Shown: positions 58,385 through 64,000 of the stretch, one piece after another
Layout of the letters: every line of letters begins with the position of its first letter
How positions within the stretch are numbered: the stretch's first letter is position 1
Source of the DNA: Linyphia triangularis
Taxonomy: Eukaryota > Arthropoda > Arachnida > Araneae > Linyphiidae
Direction of reading: 5' to 3'
Assembly: GCA_963978545.1 (NCBI GenBank)
Contig: OZ021733.1
Location: 71,827,589-71,891,588, forward strand
DNA length: 64,000 nt
Position numbers and translations under genes: made by a program
Notes under the pieces: generated by a model
What the model was told of the DNA's origin: nothing
The model's input: the letters and a program-made list of their open reading frames with translations, nothing else
The model's database searches: none

Positions 58385-58895
58385 AATTTAAAATAATATA
58401 ACCTATAAAAACAAAGTTTTTAATATAAACCCTTGATATGCATTGCCAAATTTTATATTCATTAATGCAGCTGCAATTCTGTAAACAGCATGTACTTGGT
58501 GTTTGCATCTAATTTTAACTATCAAAAACATTTCTATCAGTAAAATGTGTAGCAAACTATGTTTTAAAATTTATTTGTTAAAAATGAACATGAATTTATG
58601 TATTCACATCCAGATATATTTTATTTATTCTGATTAAAGCAATTTTATTATTTATTTAAAAAGTTTTGGCTATAGGAAAGAGTTTCTTCCATGGCTATTT
58701 TAGCGCAATTGGATGAGGGCAAGTTGGTTTATTAGTGTTCCGTAAAAGCGACCTTTTAGTGACAGTTACAGTCTCAAAATATGATAGAATGCATTATCAT
58801 CGACATCGAATCTATCTGCAAAGTTTCAGATCTATTGGATGATGGCAAGGGGTTAGTTAGGCCTCTGCAGATTTTCTTACCATCGATGTACACAG
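58385..58895 (+). repeat. Dispersed repeat family B, copy 5
   Basis: Begins ACCTATAAAAACAAAGTTTT and continues with ATTGCCAAATTTTATATTC, GCATGTACTTGGTGTTTGC, ATCAGTAAAATGTGTAGC, GCGACCTTTTAGTGACAGTT, GACATCGAATCTATCTGC and GATGATGGCAAGGGGTTAG. It lies just upstream of the FERM gene's first recognised exon. Confidence 0.75.
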
Positions 58896-59093
58896 CCAAC
58901 CTCGCTGTTAACAAATAAAATAAAAAAAGTGAACTTTAAATTTTTTTTTACTATTTACAATTATATACAGAAAATGTGTGTAATATTATCATGAATTTCT
59001 TAACATGTTACATTAAATGATTATTTTCCTGTATTTTAATGTAAGTAAGACATTTTAGGTGCAGACCTGATGGAGTTTTGAATACATTGTGAG

Positions 59094-59255
59094 ATGTCAT
59101 CTCATGGTGGAGGTGGGGCTTCCCTTCCCCATTCTCACAGTAGTCCTAGTGGAATGTATCCAACACCATCCTCTCCAGAGAGTCGAAGTTTAGGGAAGCG
59201 ACTGCCAGTGCAAGTACACTTCTTGGATGATTCAGCAGCTTCTTTTAATATCCAG
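59094..59255 (+). CDS. FERM-domain protein, first coding exon (FARP/Cdep-like)
   Basis: 54 codons. Residues 1-35 are a Gly/Ser/Pro/His-rich, probably disordered leader. Residues 37-54 (LPVQVHFLDDSAASFNIQ) are the first strands of a FERM F1 lobe, including the LDD turn typical of this class. The start is set by an in-frame TGA 13 bases upstream (59079-59081). The exon ends at CAG|GTATAT in phase 0 and joins exon 61791-61895 without a shift. FERM proteins link membrane proteins or lipids to the cortical cytoskeleton; FARP/Cdep members also carry RhoGEF and PH domains further on, which lie outside this window. The assignment to FARP rests on my memory of the F1 sequence; other FERM families such as FRMD remain possible. 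Confidence 0.82.
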
Positions 59256-59315
59256 GTATATTATTTGATATCACAAATTATTTGTCAATTCACTTAATTG
59301 TTCATGGTTTAGTAC

Positions 59316-59742
59316 ATTGTGGCCACAGAACCAGGAAGTGTTAGGGAAGGGAGCTTTCCGATTCTGGAAAAAATCAGGGAAATGTCAGAGAATTAAAATT
59401 TTATTTGCTAAAATCGGGGAATTTTTCTATTGTAACCTTTCCCCGTTCATCTGTATTTTGGCAGCATTTTCCCACAGAATTCCGGTAATCGTTAGAATTT
59501 TCATATTGTGGTATAATTTAAACTTTTTGTCTCTGCCAGAACTTTAAAAAAAAAAAAAAAAAAAAAAAAATTGGTGTACTTTCTCCTTTGGCATAAAAGT
59601 TTTGGAAAATTACTCTGGAAAAATTGGGGAAATTTGAAAAAAAAAGAAAAAAAAAGAAGTTTTCTTAAAAATCAGGGAATTTTGTTAGAAATCTCTCAGG
59701 GAAATCAGGGAACTTCTTTTCCTGAATTTTGTAGCCACCCTG
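59316..59742. mobile_element. MITE family D, copy 3 (intronic)
   Basis: Starts near TGTGGCCACAGAACCAGG and ends CCTGAATTTTGTAGCCACCCTG. It shares GGGAGCTTTCCGATTCTG, GGGGAATTTTTCTATTG and AATTGGGGAAATTTGAAAAA with copies 1 and 2. Expanded by an A-run in the middle. Located 60 bases inside the FERM intron. Confidence 0.8.
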
Positions 59743-60624
59743 TTGTAGAATAGAGAGTAAACAAGAGATTAGTCTTAAAACTAAAACTTTTGTCTGCTTT
59801 TAATCTGGTTTATTTTTATTGTTAGCTAGACTTGCCATTGGGTAACTGTTTGCAAGCCCAGGACAGGAATTTAAGCAGGGGTGTAGAAATTTCCCAGGGC
59901 TTGTGTGAAATTTAGTCAAAAACTTAATCTTTCACCCGAAATTTTGTCATTTGGATGTAGTGAGTTTCTTGTATGAATCCATTATTCTTGAAAGATAGAA
60001 CTAGCTTTGCAACTGTCCAATTGATAATTTCTATAAAAAAGGAAAGAAGACATGCTATGCTTTTACAGGCAAGGAAAAAGTGCTATATGTTTTCGAGCAT
60101 ACAGATAAGCACTAAAAACCATTCAAAACAGAGTTGAACAATTTTTTTTCAGAAACTGTTAGAAGTTTACCTATGCAAGAAATTTTTTGTAATGGAACTA
60201 ATTTTGGCCATCTGTGTTAAAGATAAAAAATATATCATAATTTTGTTGTGATGCTTCCTAAGATATTTTCCTGATCTTCTCCTTACATTTAGGTTTCTTA
60301 AAAATTGACCCTAAAGTAGGAAATCATATTTACCTATTCTTTTAGATTTGTTCCATATTAGGTATTTAACCCTATTTTAAGTCACTAATAACCCTTCCAT
60401 TTCAGTAAATGTATGTTGTTTGTACATGGCATTCTTCAATATGAAATAAATCTTTTATTTATTAACACTCATTTGTCACTTTTTTTTCAAACCATGATGG
60501 AAACAAGCCCTTTTTTATTACCAGTAGTTTGTTATTGTAGAAATTTGTTATTTTAAGGGGAGTTGTTACCCTCTATACCTAAAATGTAAATTTGGCATAT
60601 TTCATGTATCTAAAGCGTAGTTGG

Positions 60625-60710
60625 CTTTCTGCGGGAACTGGGTCTCGATCGGAGGACCTTTGGTTCTCGAGCCGCTTACTTTACCTCTGTGCAAAAGAGT
60701 ACTCCAGTGC
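60625..60710 (-). other. Possible tRNA-like relic
   Basis: On the minus strand, AGAGGTAAAGTAAGCGGCTC and then GGTCCTCCGATCGAGACCC are spaced like the A and B boxes of a tRNA; the second resembles a GGTTCGAATCC B-box with changes. No clean acceptor stem or TSD is seen. It could be a decayed SINE of a second type, or chance. Confidence 0.25.
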
Positions 60711-61790
60711 ACAGAAGCTTTTTCTGTTATTTAAACACGAGACCGCCACATAGCCGTCAGTTCACCAATTTAGATGAGGTTTCCATAGTTTAATTTAGTT
60801 AGAGATATTAAAGATATTTACAAGAAACAAATTAATTCAATTAACGTAAATATATTTATAAATGACATTTACAATGTAGAAAGCTGAATGGCTAATGAAC
60901 TGCATTTCCAGTTTCTTGAGATCCATCTAAAAAGATAAAAATCTGTTTTCCTTTTCTGTTCCATGCTAGTGCCGGCCTAGTCATTATCAAAGTGCTTTTG
61001 AAAGACTATGAGCTCTACTATCGTGAGGTCACTACTTGACCGCCAGATACCTATTTCTCAGAAAGTAATTGACATAGAAGTCTAACTTTTTTTCCGTGTA
61101 TTTAGCAGACACTTGTTATTCTACTCAAGTTAGCTTTTGATTGTAATTATTATTTTTTTTTTAAATGAATTTATCTGAAAGTCGCTCAAATTTGTTAAAA
61201 ATTGACAAGATTTTTTTGCCGAAAAAAGCCAAGCCACAAAAATATTTTTAAAATAACAAAATCTCACTTCAATATATACTGATACATAAAAGGAATATGT
61301 GGTAATAATTTTAGGCAGGTAGTTTGGGCAGTTTTTGAGAAAAAGTTACAAGAATAATGAAAAATGTAGTTTTGGGAAAACGCATTTTAAGGATAACTTT
61401 ACCTACCAATTTTGTCTTAAAAAAATTATTAAAAATACTTCTGGTAAAAATTATTAAAAATACTTCTAGTTGAGGTATCCTTTTGAAGGGGAGAATTTAA
61501 ATTTTGATAAACAATATTAAACTCAAAATCGATTATTTATAAACTTTAGGTTACCAACTCCCCTTAAAGCTTCTTCAATTTCTCAGAACAAGCAGTTAAT
61601 TCCTTAACATTGAGCAAAATTTTCTTTGATTTTGACAGTGTATTTTACTTGTACAAAGTCTTCTTACAATTCATATTCATGACATTAAATTCATTAGGTG
61701 TTATTTACAGTTTAAATTGTTAACTCTTCTGTTTTATTGATTGCTGTGAATTACTTTCGTGTTAATTCTAATTTTTATTGTACTTTTTAG

Positions 61791-61895
61791 TTTAAAGCTC
61801 TTGGCAAAGTATTGTTTGATCAAGTTTGCAAGTTGCTGAACTTATTGGAAACAGATTACTTTGGGTTGGAGTATATTGATTGTGCTGGAACTAAA
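61791..61895 (+). CDS. FERM-domain protein, second coding exon
   Basis: 35 codons in phase 0 after a TTTTTAG acceptor, ending AAA|GTAAAT. The peptide contains KVLFDQVCKLLNLLETDYFG and LEY, the F1-lobe helix and strand shared by FERM proteins (the LLxxVC..LNL.E.DYFGLEY pattern). It continues directly from residue 54 of the previous exon, which ends FNIQ. FARP-type proteins follow with a Trp-Leu-Asp stretch; that exon is not seen before the window ends, so the gene is partial and continues to the right. Confidence 0.88.
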
Positions 61896-62006
61896 GTAAA
61901 TTTAAAAGATTTTTATTGTTTTTTAGCTCAATTCTTGACTATAGTTCTTTAACATATTAAGTTTACATTCTATTTGATCATAAGTTTTGAACTAGCTTGA
62001 AATGTA

Positions 62007-62767
62007 CATACATGTGATTTTTCCGCGAATTATCGGAAATCTGCAGATTTCATCAAAATTATTCATCATTGCTGAAAAACTCGTCATCCGCAAAAATTTG
62101 AAAATAAGAACGTTTTAATTTTTTTTTTTGGAAATCATATTGAAAACTGCTTTCAACTGAGAATGGAGTTTCAATTACAAAACTCTTTTTCTTATGCAAT
62201 TAAAACAATCCAGCTATTTTTAGATTCGATAGATGTGGTTATTTAACCACAACATACTTATATTTGAACGTTTTCTGGATATATGCTGATAAAAACTGAG
62301 TGCTGAATTTAAGAATAGTAAGTTTTTTTTTTTAAAATTCATAGTAGTCTAAAAATTAAAAAAAAAAAAAAAAAAATGCAACTTATTGCTGTGTTTTAGC
62401 AAAATCGCACAAATTTTTTGCCATTCTTGATTTAAAAAAAATTCCAATTGATTGAATGCTGGATAATCATACTTTTACTGTATTTAACTATTAATTTTAA
62501 TTTCTGAATGGGTACAAAAACGTTTAAATCAAGTTAAATTTTCCAGTTAAGATTAATATGTAAGCACAGTTATCTTTATTTAATTATTGTGTGCGTGTCA
62601 ATCACAACAAGACATGGGTGTTGTAGAGTTAATAATTGAAAGCAATCTTTTTTCCAAAATTCAACTAATGTTTGTATTGAATTTTGTGCTCGATATGTTT
62701 TTGGGTATTATGCTGTAAAATGACGAAAAAATGTCTCTAATTTTTTACTTGACCAATCACATGTATG
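62007..62767. mobile_element. DNA transposon family C, copy 2 (761 bp)
   Basis: Inverted ends CATACATGTGATTTTTCCGC (left) and CCAATCACATGTATG (right). A perfect 6-bp duplication AATGTA lies at 62001-62006 and 62768-62773. It is colinear with the ends of copy 1 (50984-53939) and shows the uninterrupted version of the site where 51728-53658 inserted. No coding capacity. Confidence 0.85.
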
Positions 62768-63174
62768 AATGTACTTGATACGAACAGTGTTGTCCAAAGC
62801 AGGCTTCCTCCAGGGGGGGGGGGGGGGGAGTTATCAATTTACAGCATTTCATGATTGAATTCCTAAAATAAGTAAAAAAATGTTTGCCATTGAACTTTGA
62901 AAGGAGGGTAGTTAAGAGTATCTTTTCAGGAGAAATTCAGTTAGTAGCATTATAACTTGTTATGCTTACCTCTTTTAACAGCATAATGTGCACAGCTATC
63001 ATTTGTAGGGCAGAGACTGAATTGATTTCAAAGCAGCATCAGGTTAGAACAACGACACAAGATTCTTTATTTTTCAAGCAGCAACCAATTGTGCTGCATG
63101 ATGTGAAAATTTGGCGTTCATGTTTTGGTGTTGATAACACCTTGCATACACAATATTCCTTAATATTAATATAT

Positions 63175-63560
63175 ACAGGGTGTCCCATCAAGGCTGCTGA
63201 AACTCTGCAGAGCCAGATACCTTGCTCAGAATACATAAAAAAAAATGCCCGAAGAATTGTACCTCTATCACCCATAGATTTTGAGAAAAATGCAAAAGAA
63301 AAGTACGACGTCATATTTGGTGCAATTATAACTTTTTGAAAATGTGAACATCAGTATTTGCATATGTTTGTAGATAAAAATGTTCAGAATGTCCACCACA
63401 CATACATGTGCATGCTGTGGAATGACGTCAATCTGTTAGAATTGTATTTAAAAGGCTGCATTTCATAACTATTCGCTATCCATCATGACAGATCTGACAC
63501 CTTTGGATTTCTTCCTATCATCTGAAGGAATTGGTCTATCGAGAACAAGTTACAGTACAA
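63175..63560 (+). pseudogene. Mariner-like transposon remnant
   Basis: Starts with CAGGGTGTCCCATCAAGG (about 63177), a common terminal sequence of mariner-like elements. Near 63485-63558 the plus strand encodes DLTPLDFFL and, after a small frame-changing deletion, HLKELVYREQV, the well-known C-terminal region of mariner-type transposases (the conserved Trp-Gly between the two blocks is lost). The DD(E/D) catalytic region is not recognisable in between. Dead fragment inside the FERM intron. Confidence 0.65.
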
Positions 63561-64000
63561 AGTTTTAAGTCCGGAATCCTTGGGACCGTGGCAATTCCGG
63601 ATTTTGGACTTTTCCGGATTTCAGGCCATTTTTGGTTAAAAAAAAAAACCCCGGACATCTCCCCTCCGAATGCCCATTAGGTAAGTTGCTAATTTACGGT
63701 GCCCCTTGGTGCAATTCTGAAGAAATTTACACTATAAAATAATATACACTTTAAATAATTAATTTAATGTAAAATTATTCACTAATTGTCCTCAAATTCA
63801 GGGTGGTACCGTAATCTAGGAATAGACTGCGTTTTGAAATGGATTTTTCCTGATCTACCTTTACACAAGGAACAATCTATTATTACATTGTATTACATTT
63901 ATTTTGAATTAAAACTATTGTAAATAAAACATGTCAGTAATTTTTTATTGTCGCATTAATTTTGATTTCCATTTCCCCTTAAGACACTTATTCCCGGGGG

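Larger units (their letters stand above)
59256..61790 (+). other. Intron between the two FERM exons
   Basis: Begins GTATAT and ends with the pyrimidine-rich TTTTATTGTACTTTTTAG. It contains MITE D copy 3 (59316-59742), an A-run at about 59548-59570, and a possible tRNA-like relic at about 60625-60710. The rest is AT-rich with no further exon seen. Confidence 0.8.
61896..64000 (+). other. Next FERM intron, to the window end
   Basis: Begins GTAAAT. Contains family C copy 2 (62007-62767), a G-run at about 62813-62829, the mariner-like remnant (63175-63560) and, at about 63560-63660, a CCGGA-rich stretch with repeated CCGGA(A/T)T blocks. The frame 62962-63339 (125 codons) spans unrelated pieces and is not a gene. 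Confidence 0.65.

Noticed and set aside
62962..63339. 125-codon frame as an additional FERM exon or gene
   Set aside because: It runs from unrelated intronic DNA into a mariner-like terminus at about 63177; no FERM sequence.

Overview
The window is strongly AT-rich eukaryotic DNA with introns, long non-coding stretches and very dense transposon debris. Only two exon-bearing host gene fragments can be supported, each with a GT donor and an upstream in-frame stop. A BEL/Pao retrotransposon, hAT-type elements with 8-bp target-site duplications (TSDs), a tRNA-derived SINE and a mariner-like transposase scrap all point to an arthropod nuclear genome. A chelicerate is my best guess, but the sequence does not prove it. 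Most open frames in the window are chance frames in AT-rich DNA.

Layout. 0-8.6 kb: intergenic DNA with dispersed repeat families A (2.7-3.2 kb) and B (3.6-4.3 and 5.5-6.2 kb). 8.66-8.96 kb: a promoter-like module followed by the first coding exon of a THAP zinc-finger protein; a diverged inverted copy of the promoter-like module lies at 10.7 kb. 11.6-15.4 kb: a dead BEL/Pao element with broken gag, three zinc knuckles, reverse transcriptase, RNase H and the start of integrase, with a 251-bp MITE inside gag. 16.1-24.2 kb: a recent inverted duplication with about 2.15 kb arms around a 3.76 kb spacer that holds a 51-bp minisatellite, a roughly 135-bp tandem array and a family B copy. 25.6-41.2 kb: three hAT-like elements (25620-26866, 29920-33610, 37355-41241), the last carrying a SINE with a 14-bp TSD. 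42.8-54.8 kb: two copies of one hAT family in opposite orientation. The second copy has been enlarged from about 1.7 kb to 6.0 kb by nested insertions, and between the two lies a MITE containing a 143-bp foldback. 55.7-64 kb: two more family B copies, a MITE with a 21-bp minisatellite, and the 5' end of a FERM-domain gene (probably FARP/Cdep-like) whose exons at 59.1 and 61.8 kb join in phase 0; its intron carries a further MITE.

How it works together. The window is best read as a transposon graveyard between a THAP-type gene and the start of a FERM gene. The insertions can be ordered: MITE into BEL, SINE into hAT, hAT MITE into hAT, and a further element into family C inside that same hAT. 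Several element boundaries are defined to the base by terminal inverted repeats (TIRs) and TSDs. No operon, CRISPR array, rRNA or intact tRNA gene is present.
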